Shown: positions 22,100 to 33,977, counted from the stretch's first letter. The stretch is DNA of 64,000 nucleotides from Ctena decussata (GCA_963989385.1 OZ022515.1:6914803-6978802), one strand, 5' to 3'. Program-made: numbers and translations. Notes: generated by a model from the letters alone, not told the origin.

Positions 22100-22360
22100 T
22101 TGATTGTAATATTGTTTGCAGCGCGGCCCTTGATGCTTTTGCTGCTTAGTCCTTTGCTTTCTTTAATTGACATTTTTCTATAGATATGGCTTTTAATCAT
22201 GAAGGATTAGGTATTGCCGACATTTTGAAAGTTAAAAAAAAATGTTTGTCATATTGTTTGCAGAGCAGCTACTGATGCTCAGTCCTTTGCGTTTTTAACT
22301 GACATTTTTTTATAAATATGGCTTCAGATCATACAGAATTAGATATTGCCGACCAGGGAA
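22100..22360 (+). repeat. Local divergent tandem duplication
   Basis: About 22109-22235 and 22249-22355 share TATTGTTTGCAG, GCTCAGTCCTTTGC-like text, AACTGACATTTTT and AGATATTGCCGAC. Function unknown. Confidence 0.6.
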
Positions 22361-22766
22361 CCAAGCGCCGGGTTGGTTCATTGTTGTAAAACTGCGAAAG
22401 ATGACCCAAAGACATTCCGATCTATCACTATCTGTCAAAAATTAACCCCTTTTCCACCTCATCTCATAGATTCATCACAATTTTACAAAGATTGTTTTTC
22501 AATTTAAGACCTCATTAACCAATTTCCACCTCATCGGACTTCCGTCATAAATGCATCACTATTTCACAAAGATTGCTTTAAATTTGAAACCTTCTAAACC
22601 TGTTGACCCACAAAACATTACATTCGGGTAAAATCATAATTGCGAGATCGGTGGTGATACGCAAACCCGCCCTAAATGACACCTAAAACGTTAAAAGACT
22701 TGTATGGAAAAAGATTGTAAGTCACTACGTTTGACAATACCGCTATTTATTAGCCTAGTTAAATAT
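22361..22766. other. No gene seen
   Basis: No domain-bearing frame and no recognisable element. Confidence 0.35.
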
Positions 22767-22905
22767 TCACTCATTCATTCATTAATTCATTAATTCATTC
22801 ATTCATTATTCATTCATTCATACATTCGTTCGTTCGTTTGTTCGTTCGTTCGTTCATTTAATTAATAATTCATTCATATTCATTTACATGCATTCATTCA
22901 TTCAT
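22767..22905. repeat. (ATTC)n microsatellite, interrupted
   Basis: Runs of ATTC/CATT with a GTTC-rich middle (GTTCGTTCGTTTGTTC) and interruptions by TAATTAAT. A few more units occur at 23014-23030. Confidence 0.95.
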
Positions 22906-24050
22906 AACCGAGTATGTATATTTGGAAAACATTTACTTATTTTTTATGTAAATAATAGTTATTTTGCTAATTAAATTTGACAATACATATAGTTATTAGC
23001 CTAGTGATATATTCATTCATTGATTCATTCTAAAACTGGTTTGTATATTAGGTAATTTCTGCACGGGCAGATCGTCTATTGGTATTCTTACATATAGGCG
23101 TATCAGCGTGTTTTTGGAACTCAATGTGCTTTCCGGTTTTATTGCTTTCAATTAAATTAACAATTGATAAGAATGAAGTATGGTATGAAAATGACAATTC
23201 ATGTTAAGCGAAGTAAAATATTTATTTTAATTATAGTAAGTTAAAGGTACATTGTGTTAACATGTCAGTCTAATAAAATCTGAACGTAATGAAATGAGGA
23301 ATATCTGTTTTGTCTGCGCAAAAAATTCATAATGTTTCTGATTTCTGTTCTAAAAGATAGATTGTGGGGGCTCGTTAAAAGTACCTAAATCAGGCGGTTC
23401 TAGCCAGCAGAACAATCAATGGTTTGAGCTCAAGTAAGAAAAAAATCAGAATTTTTCATCTGAAAATAATCATTATGTAACCGGTACAATCTCATCATAA
23501 GGCATAGGCGACTTAACGTAATGGATCCCCCAAATTCTAGTAACCCTGTATGCTGAAAATGAAACGCCAGGTACAATGTAAGCAGTTTTCTTGAAACACT
23601 TCTCATTGTATGACAAGGGCTCTTCTCTCTAATAATAAAAATAATTTAAAAAAAATCAGATACACTCCCACAGCCTGTTTCACTTCCATAACTAGCAAAC
23701 AGCAGTACACACATTAAAGGCTTTGGTCAGACTAAGCAGGTGCGCAGGCTGATATGACTCTTCTTTGCTGAGACTCTTTAGTAATCTATAATAATTATAC
23801 TGAGAGATTAGCAAACTTATTGTACTGTGCAGATCAATGTCAATCTTGTCTGTGGTCATTGGTGAGCATATAAAAACTACGTTTATTTGAAACAGTTATA
23901 TCCTTAAAAATCTTATCACATAAGGGATTAGCTTTTATATAGTGAGATAACCGTGACCTGAATACAAGTGTGAATGACATTTTAGTACGCGTTAATTCCC
24001 TTGTTTATCAGCGCAGGTCAGAAAACTCGAAGCTGTAGATGTTCAATCTG
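22906..24050. other. No gene seen; R4-like fragment
   Basis: A fragment related to the hairpin repeat R4 lies at about 23716-23780 (GGTCAGACTAAGCAGGTGCG). The rest is AT-rich with no recognisable frame. Confidence 0.35.
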
Positions 24051-24054
24051 GATG

Positions 24055-24505
24055 GAGTTCCTTGATGTTAGATGGTGTGACGTCTCTTTTGCGCTATCGA
24101 CAGAAAAAAACTTTCATCTATTATAGATATAGTGAAGAATATTGGCGGGATCATGTACGCTCAGACGGAAAAGGTTGGGAGTTTTTGAAGAAAAATAGTA
24201 TGTTTTTAGCCTTTTTTGAGTTTGGTTTAAACAATATTTTATTCATAGATTTTATACATACATATGAATAATACAATGAAGCAATACAGGATCTGACAGT
24301 AAGCGTAACGCTTATATGTAAGTCATCTCCTGAAGTTTTTTGAGTTTAGAATCGAAGTACTCACTTCGAGAATTGTTGGGTAGTAGTAGTTCACAGTTTG
24401 TTGACCAGTTGTAAGTTAATATATCCGCGCTGGTGATATGATCTACATTATAACTGACCTCCAAACGGTGAAGTATTATAATTATAAATTTTATAAAGAA
24501 ACTTA
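24055..24505 (+). repeat. Dispersed repeat R2, copy 1, interrupted by R1
   Basis: Aligns with 30655-30985: GTTAGATGGTGT, GGGATCAT(G/A)(T/C), then AATTGTTGGGTAGTA, GATATG and ATAACTGAC(C/T)TCCAAAC(G/A)GTGAA in the same order. An R1 copy (24221-24335) occupies this copy only, so R1 arrived later. The 69-codon frame 24062-24271 spans the R2/R1 junction and is unlikely to be a gene. Confidence 0.65.
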
Positions 24506-24689
24506 TTTTGTAAACTGTTTAAGCCTAATTTGAATGTTTCATTATACTAAACACCTGCCACTATTGTGGTATTGGATATTTCAAACTTAATCAGAATCAG
24601 AATACGGTGTTGAATATGATAAATTTGACTGTAAATCTGGGGGCTTTCTCAGTTTTATATACCGGTGTTACTTTTAATGTCACTTTACA

Positions 24690-24945
24690 GTAGCCGGGTC
24701 GCGTAGCTCAGTCGGTGGCGCGTCTAACGCAAAAGCCAGAGGTCGCGGGCTCGATACCCGGTCCGGCAATATATTTTCGTTTCTCCTTCCGCTGATTCAA
24801 GAAGGGCAGGTGTCAGTTACTGGCGAAAGTATGTGTACTTAGCACCGGTTAAGGAGGTCTTCACCTGCCCAGGAAGAGTGTGGTTAGGTTAACTGATCGT
24901 CCCGACATGACCATAGCTGTTTACCGTGGACATTAAGCAACACAA
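24690..24945 (+). mobile_element. SINE family A, full-length copy
   Basis: tRNA-like head GCCGGGTCGCGTAGCTCAGT with B-box-like GGGCTCGATACCCGG, followed by the conserved body (CGCTGATTCAAGAAGGGCAG, GTCAGTTACTGGCGAAAG) and an A-rich tail. The body lacks part of TTAACCGCTTAGGAGG. This head is closest to a standard tRNA of the four copies, but the attached body shows it is SINE. Confidence 0.88.
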
Positions 24946-24959
24946 AAAACAAACAAAAT

Positions 24960-25870
24960 AAAACCAATTCACAGTCAGACTCCGTTTGTGTAATGTACAA
25001 AACTTGACACAATGAAACAATAAAATTAATTTTAATGAATATTATTGATTGATGTACGTAACAATTTATATCAACTGTCTTTGACCAATCTACATTCTCC
25101 AAGAACTCGCGACAGCATTCGTATGACATGCAAGTCACGGTACTGAAACGCATTAATCTGATACACTTAAAATGTAGATAAGGATTGAGAAGGCAAAACT
25201 GATTACAAACAACCCCAATATCAGCCAAAGTGAATTCAAGGTAAACGGACAGAAGTTTGAAACTGTGGCAAATTTCAAAAGTATAAAGTATGCAAAGACC
25301 AGGAACTGAAACAATCAAAATCCAAATCCAGCCCTCAAACCATAGTTGGAAACAACTAAGATTACAAATAATCAAGATACAGAAAACATATGGCCAACCG
25401 AGTGAGCAGCTTGTTCCCAAAAGGTGGCCACTCAGCAACCCAAACCGAACCAAAAATAATAAGAACATACATAAGGTGAAACATCACAGAAACTCTGACA
25501 CCAAAAACAGGCAACAGAGAACCACAACAGAACTACCGCCTTGGAACGGTCAGTAATGAATTACTGGGGGGCTTAAATCGATTTTACGGGCCCAGCCTCA
25601 CCCTCAGTTTCTGAAGTGGTACAAAATATTTAGTTGGTTGTTCGGCTCGCATGATAACCCTCTAACTCGTCAATGAATCATCACGGTAAACACATAAATC
25701 AAATTTCAACACCATGAAGAAGCAAAGACGAGGACTCAACAGATACAACGGGCCGTCTGACAGGTGGAGATCCCTGGCCTGCCAAACAACCCCACTGGAA
25801 ATCTGAAGCAAAAGAAGGTCACCAGTTGAGCCCCGGTGGACCAAGCAACAAAGCCTTGGAGCAGTTGTCT
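24960..25870 (+). repeat. Dispersed repeat R3, copy 2
   Basis: The stretch 25360-25577 matches R3 copy 1. Frames on both strands (25290-25556 plus, 88 codons; 24884-25468 minus, 194 codons) overlap antisense. The minus frame runs into the SINE-A tail and is hydrophobic only because the plus strand is A-rich, so I do not call it a gene. The plus frame, with basic and Gln-rich content, might be a relic of a retroelement protein, but no family was recognised. Confidence 0.4.
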
Positions 25871-27084
25871 TAGATGAGCTTCAGACCTGAGTTTCTCTCA
25901 GAGATTGTACATGTCAGCGCAGTTCTTACAAAGCTGACACAAATTTAGAAAGAAAACTTTTCTTCTTGGTCATAAGTGAAAGTTATGCAGTTCGTTTTCA
26001 TACCCATTTTTTTGCCCATAAAACATGGTTCTTGGTTGCAGGGTTAGAGAAAAAAACGCTTGCTTTTAGGTGAAATGCTACCGAAGGCTCTGTAAGGTTT
26101 TCTATCACAGAACAATCCAAGTAGCTATTGGATAATAGAACGGACTCTTATTTAAAGTCAAACAGCAGACACTTAGGTGGTTTTGGCCGTATCTCAATGT
26201 CTTCTGGCTTAGCAAAGAGATCCTTCAGGACACAGTGAAAGAAAAAAAGTACCAAATAAAAGATAAGGTGGGAAAAACAATATTAAAGAATGGACGGAGA
26301 TGGACATTGCCAGGGCAACTAGAGCAGCTAGAAACAGTATCAGATGAAAAGATGTTGTTCAAAGACCGTGCAATGTTATGGATAAAAACCTAGAACATAA
26401 TACATGTAGGTAAGTGGTTGCATATGAAAATAATTGTATATTCGTAGGCTCGAGCGTTTTTGTTTTGTGAACTGGCAGGAAAATAGGATTAATCCTTTGA
26501 TGCCGCAACATGCATATGAGCCTAGTTTGAATATCGTTCTAGCCATTTTGTCATCGAGCATCCTACACATAAGCTATATGTAATATTTTTACATTTTCAT
26601 TTCGCTGATATTAACTTTTCATTATGCGAGTTATGAGATCGTAAACTTCATGCCATAACCAAATGTTGTCCAAATCAAAGAAGAAAAAAAAATAATAAAA
26701 AAAACCTCTCGCTGAACGAAAACTTGCATGTATTGTGGGCTGCTATTGGGTAAGTATCTGTAATCATAATATATTTTTATTCGATCTTAATATTTTTGAA
26801 GGGAGAAAGTATAGCATTTAGCATCAGACACAGCTCGACATGCCAGTCTTCCGTCCGCGTGAGGAGGGAGGGGTCGGGGAGACTTTGTCCCCTGAACTAC
26901 CTACTAGAGTCTTTGAACGTTGGATCCCTAATTTGATGGACCCCTGCGGAAGCCTAATATGGGTCGAATAGTCCGACCGGTTTACCTGAGTCCCCTGCTC
27001 TGGTCTCGTTGCAGCCATTCTATACACTGACCGCAAAATATGCAGTTGCAGAAATGAAACTTTTAAGGGCTTTATCGTCCAGAG
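25871..27084. other. No gene seen
   Basis: AT-rich sequence with no recognisable domain. The minus-strand frame at 26824-27294 mostly overlaps the SINE that follows. Confidence 0.35.
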
Positions 27085-27345
27085 GGGCGCCGTTGTCGAG
27101 TGGTTAAAGACACTCGGATATAGTGCAGAAAGTCGCCGGAAGGTCGTGAGATCGAACCCGGGCTTCGCCATCCGACGACTGGAAAAATCTGTCTTCAACC
27201 AAGTAGAAATGAGTATCTTCTCCAAATCAGGAACGGATAGGGCAGCGAAAGGAGAGGGATAGGTGCTGCCCTTATTATGCTGTGCCCAAGACACAGTGGA
27301 CCTCTAACTCCCAATGCCCCTTCGGCTTTTTGGCTATGGGAAACC
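27085..27345 (+). mobile_element. tRNA-derived SINE, family B, full-length copy
   Basis: The head GGGGCGCCGTTGTCGAGTGG with GGTCGTGAGATCGAACCCGG (B-box-like) leads into the body shared with 1785-2065: AAATCAGGAACGGATAGGGC, GCTGTGCCCAAGACACAGTG and GGCTATGGGAAACCTTTACC. Confidence 0.8.
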
Positions 27346-27450
27346 TTTACCATTTATATCGTTCATCTGGCGACATTATATACCACTGTTTTCACATTTT
27401 TGACAACATATACAGGACGTACATGTAAATGCAGGAAAAGGTTTTAGAAA

Positions 27451-29189
27451 CCAGAGGACCATTGGTCCTGTAGCTCACCTGAGTCCATTTATCCTCAGCA
27501 CTTAAGGGTAAGGAACTATAAAGTAAATTGTACAATATGGCCTGATTTCAACTCTGACTGAGTACTTATGCTTGCCCTAGTTACTATTAGCAAGTTTGAT
27601 GAAACATATTTGTAAAACTTTTTGTCAAAATATTTCAGTAACACAGAAATAAATGCCAATTTGCACTTTTCCCAATACAAATTTAAAGCGAAACTACACT
27701 TCCGGAACTGACTGAATCAGATCCCAAACCCTATCCCCAACATCAAAGGGAAAGATTGACAAAGACATCCCAACAAACAATAAATCACAAGTGATAAGCC
27801 GAGTCAGCAGCTCTTTCCCAAATAGGTGGCAACTCAGCTATCTTTATTGAACTAAATAATTTAGACCAACAGAAGGGTCACAACAGACTTAGGAAATTAT
27901 ACAAAAAATATTTAACAATTATTTTTACCTATTTTCTATTTTTATTATAGAAAGGTTAAAATGAGAACACAATAAATTGAACAGCACCGAAAATAAAACA
28001 AATGCTAGTCTATGAAAACTTTAAAATGCCATAGCAATGTAACCATATGGGCAACAATAATAAATAAAACAATATTTATCTAACGCTAATGTCATGGACA
28101 TGTATGAAAAGAATCAGCTTCATCCCCCAATATGGTTTGAGGAAAAGATTTTTGAATATCTGTTTGAAAAGTTTTCCTTTATGTTGCCATGGCAACAAAT
28201 CACATTTGGTGATTTGGACAAAATTAATATGAAGCATAAAGGACTACTCGGGAAACAGTTCTGTAGAAAAAATTCCAAATAACTGCAGTGAGATAGCTAA
28301 AATTGCGGATTTCCAGTGTTCCCAATGTAAGTCAATGGAAACTATAAGTTGCCATACCAAACAAACTGTTAAACCAATTGCTATAAAAAACAGTTATCAT
28401 ATATAAGTTAGTACTCAAATCCTTTCTGTAAAGTTTCAGCTTTATCAACCACATAGTTTCTGTGTAGTTTCTGTGTAGATGATTTCTTAATATTTTTCTC
28501 TTTTCGGTTGCAATGGCAACCAGCCAAATTGTGCAATTTGTATAAATCTAATAAGACTGGTTGAGGACTACTCAAGGAACATTTCTATAAAAGCTTTGTC
28601 AAAATATCTTTAGTGACATAGCAATAAATGCAAATTTTCCATTTTGCTATTATAAGTCAATGGCGGCTGTAAGTTGCCATAGCAACCAAACTGCTAGAGC
28701 AACTTCCAAGAAAAACTATTTTTATAATGGCTGGTACTAAGATTATTTCTTTGAAGATTCAGCTTTATTGGTTGTATAGTTTCTGAGGAGATGATTTTTG
28801 ATTTTTTTAACCTTTTGGTTGCCATGGCAACCAGCGTATTGTGTAATTCATGTGGTTGATAGAGAACTACTCAAGAAACATTTCTGTAAAAGATTTGTCA
28901 AAATATCTGCAGTGACATAGCAATAAAAGCAAATTTTCATTTTTTCCCATACAAGTCAATGGAAACTTACGTTGCCATAGCAACCAACGTTCCAAAGGAA
29001 TTTAAATAAAAACAGCAATATTAGTTCCCACTGCCTATAAATGCTATATATGAAATTTGGTAACAATGGGCTTTGTAGTTTCAGAGGATATGTCGTTTGA
29101 AAAATATTAACAGACGGACGACGGACGACGAACGACGGATGCCTGCCTATACTATAAACTCACCTGTGAGTCTTCGGCTCAGGTGAGCT
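27451..29189 (+). mobile_element. Pearl-like / Helentron-type element 2
   Basis: The left end CCAGAGGACCATTGGTCCTG leads into TAGCTCACCTGAGTCC. The core has ~250-bp degenerate units with GTTGCCATGGCAACCA and GTTGCCATAGCAACCA, AAGTCAATGG and TTCTGTA(A/G)AA (about 28090-29060). The right end has a GACGGACGACGGACGACGA microsatellite, then hairpin AACTCACCTGTGAGTC-TTC-GGCTCAGGTGAGCT. Ends match element 1 although the cores are unrelated. Flanks TTTTAGAAA / AAAACCC show no target duplication. An R3 fragment (27785-27835) lies inside. Confidence 0.82.
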
Positions 29190-29227
29190 AAAACCCAAGC
29201 AGGAACATGGCGTCGTGATCACTTCGT

Positions 29228-29412
29228 ACTGATGTCGAAGCGACGTAATGGAGTTGCATTGATGTCAGTACAACGTCATTTCGACGTTATGTGCCCGCTG
29301 GCCCCTTATATTGTATATTTAGCCCAGCAGGCACTTCACGTTGAAATGACGTCATACTTACATCGATGGACGTCATTACTTCGCATCGACGCCAGTTCGA
29401 TGTCATTTCGAC
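29228..29412. mobile_element. Foldback element with TGCCCGCTGG core
   Basis: Inverted arms: GTCAGTACAACGTCATTTCG..GTTATGTGCCCGCTGG on the left (to 29315), CCCAGCAGGCACTTCACGTTG..AAATGACGTCATACTTAC on the right (from 29333). Many ACGTCAT units recur. The opposed frames 29232-29576 and 29287-29481 arise from this symmetry. Similar ACGTT-rich hairpins occur at 41818-41885. Confidence 0.7.
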
Positions 29413-29639
29413 GTCATGTATCCACTCGGAGGCCTTTTCAACAACGTGAGCACTCGCAGTTATTTTATGTACGTGTTCCAAGCTGTATACACTATTTTAT
29501 ACCTTTAAGAAAATCCCCCAAAGCATATTATTTTGTCTATATTCAGAATATGTGTCCGATTCCACTCAAACTGTAATTGTCAATTATGTTCCAATCTAAT
29601 AGATCCTACGATGGTAAGCAATAAACATCTGCCAAGTAA

Positions 29640-30090
29640 TAACGTCGCCTTTTTACTGAAATGCTACAAAAGAAAAGAACTGAAGAGTTTCTAAACGAAT
29701 TGCATTTTCATCCAAGGAAATAAGAGTACAGCAAAGAGAAGCAAAAAAAAAAAAAAAAAAAAAAAAACAAACAAAAAAAAACAAACAAAAAACATTTTAC
29801 CTTAGTTTATAGTCTCATCTTGTATGGCGTCCTCCGCTTACTTCAGGTATACACTGCAGAGTTTAACTTTATCAATAGTAAGGAAACTTTCCATTATAAA
29901 TCAACGTAAACAACAAGGACAAATAATCGTTTTCAATTAATTATGGACAAGACACAAATTCACCTTTGACTTAAAGAAAGAGAGTGGCGATTATTAGCAG
30001 TACATGTGCCTTTCATGCACAAGAATTTATCTCACCTCGATATAGCAACTGGCGCTACTGAAAATATTATTTTGGTTAAAGGTATCAATT
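29640..30090 (+). repeat. Divergent direct repeat R7, copy 1
   Basis: Shares GCGAATTGCAT/ACGAATTGCAT, TCTCATC(T/C)TGTAT, CCATTATAAATCAACGTAAAC-like text, GCACCTTTCATGCG/GTGCCTTTCATGCA and TCTCACCTCGATA with 31030-31385, in the same order. A poly-A run (29743-29767) is inserted only here. No coding frame. Confidence 0.65.
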
Positions 30091-30162
30091 GGTGGTATGC
30101 TGGCAATAAGATAGAGACATCTTTACATACACTAAGCAGTCGTTCATGACGAAACATCAAAG

Positions 30163-30388
30163 GGGCAGTATTCATAAAACAACTTAAGTGGTTGCTATGC
30201 TGTTGCTATGGCTAAATTTCTTTGTAGGATATTCCCTACAACTATGAAATTTGCTCCAGAGGTACAGTCTTTTTCAGACTATTCGTCCAGAGCAACTTTC
30301 ATAGTTGTAGGGAATCTCTTTTATAGTCATACAGCCTTAGCAACAGCATAGCAACCACTTAAGTCATTTTATAAATACGGCTCCAAGT
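30163..30388. mobile_element. ~225-bp foldback MITE
   Basis: Nearly the whole length is an inverted repeat: GGGGCAGTATTCATAAAACA then ACTTAAGTGGTTGCTATGCT and GTTGCTATGGCT on the left; on the right AGCCTTAGCAACAGCATAGC then AACCACTTAAGT and TTATAAATACGGCTCC. An inner pair is TTCCCTACAACTATGAAA / TTTCATAGTTGTAGGGAA. No coding content. Confidence 0.88.
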
Positions 30389-30654
30389 GTTACATATAAT
30401 CTTAAAAGCTTCAAAGACAACTATATTGTCAAATGATAAAGCTTACTGCATGCCATAATTACATTATCATATTCTAATCTATTATTATTATGATTTATGG
30501 CTTTATGCCATCGACTGTTGCTTAGCACTCTAACAAAAAAGCGTCTATAGACGTAATGGAAAGTTTCCGTGTTTTATTCTGCAACAATTAACTATTTCAG
30601 AGGTGCGTGGTTTTAATTGCTGACGTCATTGGCAATTATTGACGCATTTTTAGA

Positions 30655-30985
30655 CATTTGATGACGTTCCTAACCGTTAGATGGTGTAACTTTTCCTCCC
30701 TTTATAATCATCATAAAAACGTACACATATCTAAAACAATTAGTATTGTGGTGGGATCATACATGTGCCGGCGGAAAAGTTTGGAAAACTTGAGTGTAAA
30801 TAATACTAGTTCAGGTTTTCTGAGTGTTAGAATCGGAAGAGTTCAGCTCTTGCAGTAAATTGTTGGGTAGTATATTCACTGCTTGTCGGTCTGTTGTAAA
30901 TACAGATATCACTCGCGCTCTGCGCTTGTGATATGCTCTCATTTATAACTGACTTCCAAACAGTGAATTATTACTTAATAATTAA
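30655..30985 (+). repeat. Dispersed repeat R2, copy 2
   Basis: Uninterrupted relative of 24055-24505, without the R1 insertion. The 66-codon frame 30658-30858 is within it and shows no domain. Confidence 0.65.
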
Positions 30986-31029
30986 CAGCTAGAGCTGTTA
31001 TTATTCATAAGTATCATCGTCGTTTTACT

Positions 31030-31385
31030 GCCAGTTCATCACTGAGGAGTTGCTGAGCGAATTGCATCTTTCCTGTGAAAAGAAGAACATTTTTTTTGTG
31101 TACTTTTGTTTATATTCTCATCCTGTATCGTGTCCATTGTTTATATAAACAGTACTTAAATTATATGAAAAGTATGAGCACTTCCATTGTAAACCAACAT
31201 TAGCAACAAGAACACATCATTAGTGTCGAAAAATTATAAACCAAACGCAATTTCACACTAAAACGTATGAAAGAGAGTAGAGAATATTAGTTGCACCTTT
31301 CATGCGTAAGAAGTTTTCTCACCTCGATACGGCGATATGGTGACGCTACTAAAAATGTAATTTGGTATACAGGGTTACAAAGTAA
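31030..31385 (+). repeat. Divergent direct repeat R7, copy 2
   Basis: Pairs with 29640-30090; the two copies enclose the foldback MITE and R2 copy 2. They could be ancient LTRs, but no primer-binding site or polypurine tract was found. Confidence 0.6.
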
Positions 31386-32150
31386 TTTCTTAAGGAACTA
31401 CTGGAGTAAAGTGTATAAATTTTAGTTCTGTTTTCCTAAAGATTCATCAACAGATTTGTAAGAATGAGTCGATTACTATGCCAATATAATGTTTTGTTTT
31501 TATACTGAAGACATGCGTTTAAATGAAAAATAAAGAAAATCTGATTAAGGGTTTGTTTGTTTACTCTTCCATATGTAGTAGTCTAGACTGTATAATGAAA
31601 TGAAAAAAAAAAAAAAAAAAGGGGAAAACTGAAAGGCCTTTCTACCCCTAAAGAAGAGTACCATAAACACATATTTTTTTTCAAAAAGACAATATCTTCA
31701 AGAGAATAGGTAACACCTTCTTACGAAATCGGAGTAAGCAGGTAGCTTATGCGGGCTTAAGACAAAAGTTGCAGCTCATCTATAGTCCGAGACAAAATAG
31801 TTGAAGAGACATCCTTGTTGCAGAGTATTTGCAGGAAGGACCCTCGAGCCGAAAGCGGAAGTGCTAGCCAAATGACAAGAAGCAAAGATAGAAACCCAGT
31901 TTTAAGATAAGGCAGTCGCTAGGCCGTCTCGGATCAGATGCTTCGACTCTGAGTCTAGACGTCAGTACGCCAAGCAGATATATAATGTAGCAGTAGACTT
32001 CGGTACCGTAAGTACCTAATCATAATAATGAAAAAAGGTCTATAAGCAATGCGTTTTAGCACCTGCACTCACCACGTCCCTCGCCCTCTCCGAACTGTAA
32101 TGGTAATTTAAGAAAACTCACTTGTTATGTACAAAAAAGAACAAAGGGAA
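31386..32150. other. No gene seen
   Basis: A poly-A run is at 31603-31620. No recognisable frame or element. Confidence 0.35.
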
Positions 32151-32577
32151 ATATAACTTGAAGAATTGACCCCCATACCTAACTTTATCTTGTGAATGTC
32201 AATCCTCCTGCAAAATTTCACGGAATGCCGTTATTGCCTTTACAAGATATTTAAAAACAAGCTTTTTATTCCATCTAAATCTGAGCTTTAAAGTGCCAGT
32301 GTGTCCTTGAAAATAAGGTCAAGATCAGCAAAATCTAGCTGTTTCATGTCCCGATCGCAGTTAAGTATCAGTGCTAATTTGGTCAAATCCATATGTTGAT
32401 TCATGTGATATAGTGTACACAAGTCTTATTTTTAGTGTCTTTATAATGGTGTGACCTTAAATATGGGGTCAAGGTCAACAAAATCTAATTACTTTTTGTC
32501 GCGGCCTAATGATGTCTCTGGTTTGGTAATATTCCAGCTATTGGTTCAAGATACAGAGTGCACACAAGCCTTTTTGT
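32151..32577 (+). repeat. GGTCAAGGTCA tandem repeat, left of retrotransposon
   Basis: Units contain AAAGTGCCAGTGTG, CCTTGAAAATAAGGTCAAGA and TGGTCAAA, with a GGGGTCAAGGTCAACAAAATC variant. The array stops at 32577 and resumes at 39322 with the same type of unit, showing that the element between was inserted in it. Confidence 0.75.
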
Positions 32578-32853
32578 GGTCTAAGATATTATGCAAACAT
32601 CATCTTACAGAGTGTCTTTATGTACTGTAGGAGAAAACCAGACCCGGCGCAGCTTGGTTGGTAAGATAAAAGAAAGATAAAATGTGATAAAGGGCTTTAA
32701 CTTAAATGCCTGGCATTTATTTAAAATGCCTGGATTAGAATCCACTACTTGGAACGATAAAAAAGACATGAAGATACACGTAAAATCACTTTTCAAGAAA
32801 TTTGACTAGTATAATAAGGACTATTTTACCAACGCTGGGCGAAATAAACCCGC
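32578..32853 (-). repeat. Split direct repeat B2
   Basis: Pairs with B1 (33103-33360). Both begin GGTCTAAGATATTA on the plus strand and share GACCCGGCGCAGCTTGGTTG, AATGCCTGGCATTT, GAATCCACTACTTGGA and ACCAACGCTGGGCGAAATAA. It includes about 20 extra bases near 32595 relative to B1. Confidence 0.92.
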
Positions 32854-32913
32854 CAGTTCAGGTAAAGTATGATAAGCACTCCCAGTGGACAGACGGAGGA
32901 GGGGAGGGTGGTG

Positions 32914-33102
32914 GTGATATTTTAAAAAAGACGACTGACTTTCTGTTTCGTCAATACTAGAACGTAAGGCGGATGCCGAATTTGATATAAGAAAGATAGC
33001 GAAATTATTGAAAGGAACCGAATGTACAACTTGAGGTGTGAGGAAATACCGAACTGGGAGAGCTTATCCCATAAACTCATTTATCTAGGATAAATTGTAT
33101 TT
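32914..33102 (-). repeat. Split direct repeat A2
   Basis: Pairs with A1 (39132-39321): TTTCTGTTTCGTCA, GGCGGATGCCGAATTT, GAAATTATTGAAAGGAACCG and GAACTGGGAGAGCTTATCCC recur in both. Its right edge (ATTGTATTT) abuts B1 directly, the A2/B1 junction expected for this class. Confidence 0.93.
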
Positions 33103-33360
33103 ATGGTCTAAGATATTAGTGCCTTTATGTTATGTAGAAGAAAACAAGACCCGGCGCAGCTTGGTTGGTAAGATTAAAGAAAAATAAAATGTGTTAAAGG
33201 GCATTTATTCAAATGCCTGGCATTTGTTTAAAATGTCTGGATTTGAATCCACTACTTGGAGTGATTAACAAGACATGAAGATATACATAAAAGCACATTT
33301 CAAGAAATATGACTAGTATAATAAGGACTATTTTACCAACGCTGGGCGAAATAAACCCGC
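33103..33360 (-). repeat. Split direct repeat B1
   Basis: About 256 bp matching B2. It lies immediately downstream (minus sense) of the gene region and immediately before A2. Confidence 0.92.
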
Positions 33361-33471
33361 AAAACTTGTTGGTTAGCCAAAAAGCCGCCCAGCCAAGCAG
33401 GTTCTGGTTTGCCAAATAACGAACTATGGGAATTGTATATAAAATAAGAACCTGACGAAAACTTAAACATT

Positions 33472-33855
33472 GAACCTGTCTGCTTCAGCCAGTCCAGGTA
33501 AGGAGTGATTAACAAATCTTTTATATATGTCTGCTGCATCAGACAGTCATGACATGATACGATAAATGGAACCCTAAGTTTAAGGACAAACGAATACAAC
33601 AGTATCCCCTACAAATTTCACCTGTCTGCTTCAGGCAGTCCAGGAGACAATTGCAACTCGGCATTCACACAATAGTATTTCCATCTGCTTAAGACAGTCT
33701 GGGAATCCAACCATAACCAACTTTGTAACCACGTCCAACGGTTAGTTAAACAGAACATGTGAAAATTCCTCCCGAAAGTAATCGTATCTTAGCACAGCAA
33801 CCGTTTGGGAACCTAGTATGACACGACTTGCCCGGTCTGCTTTTGACAGTCCCGA
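33472..33855 (-). repeat. Five imperfect repeats in the 3' non-coding region
   Basis: Variants of GTCTGCTTCAGGCAGTC occur at 33472-33499, 33529-33552, 33621-33644, 33681-33703 and 33831-33855. Each has CTG..CAG self-complementarity. They lie between the recombinase stop codon and B1. They could be protein-binding or RNA hairpin sites for the element's replication; no function is established. Confidence 0.7.
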
Positions 33856-33977
33856 GATCGGTTTAAAGACTTACAGGTGGCTGCCTGACCATGACCTAAG
33901 GTATGTATGTTGGTGCAGCCTACACATAAAACACACCTGGCACATAACAGATACACTTTGAGAATCATTATTATCAC

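Noticed and set aside
24884..25468. 194-codon minus-strand frame resembling a membrane protein
   Set aside because: It spans a SINE tail and an A-rich dispersed repeat; its hydrophobicity comes from reading A-rich DNA in antisense, and it is opposed by another frame.
29640..31385. LTR retrotransposon bounded by R7 direct repeats
   Set aside because: The repeats are too diverged and no primer-binding site, polypurine tract, target duplication or coding region was found between them.
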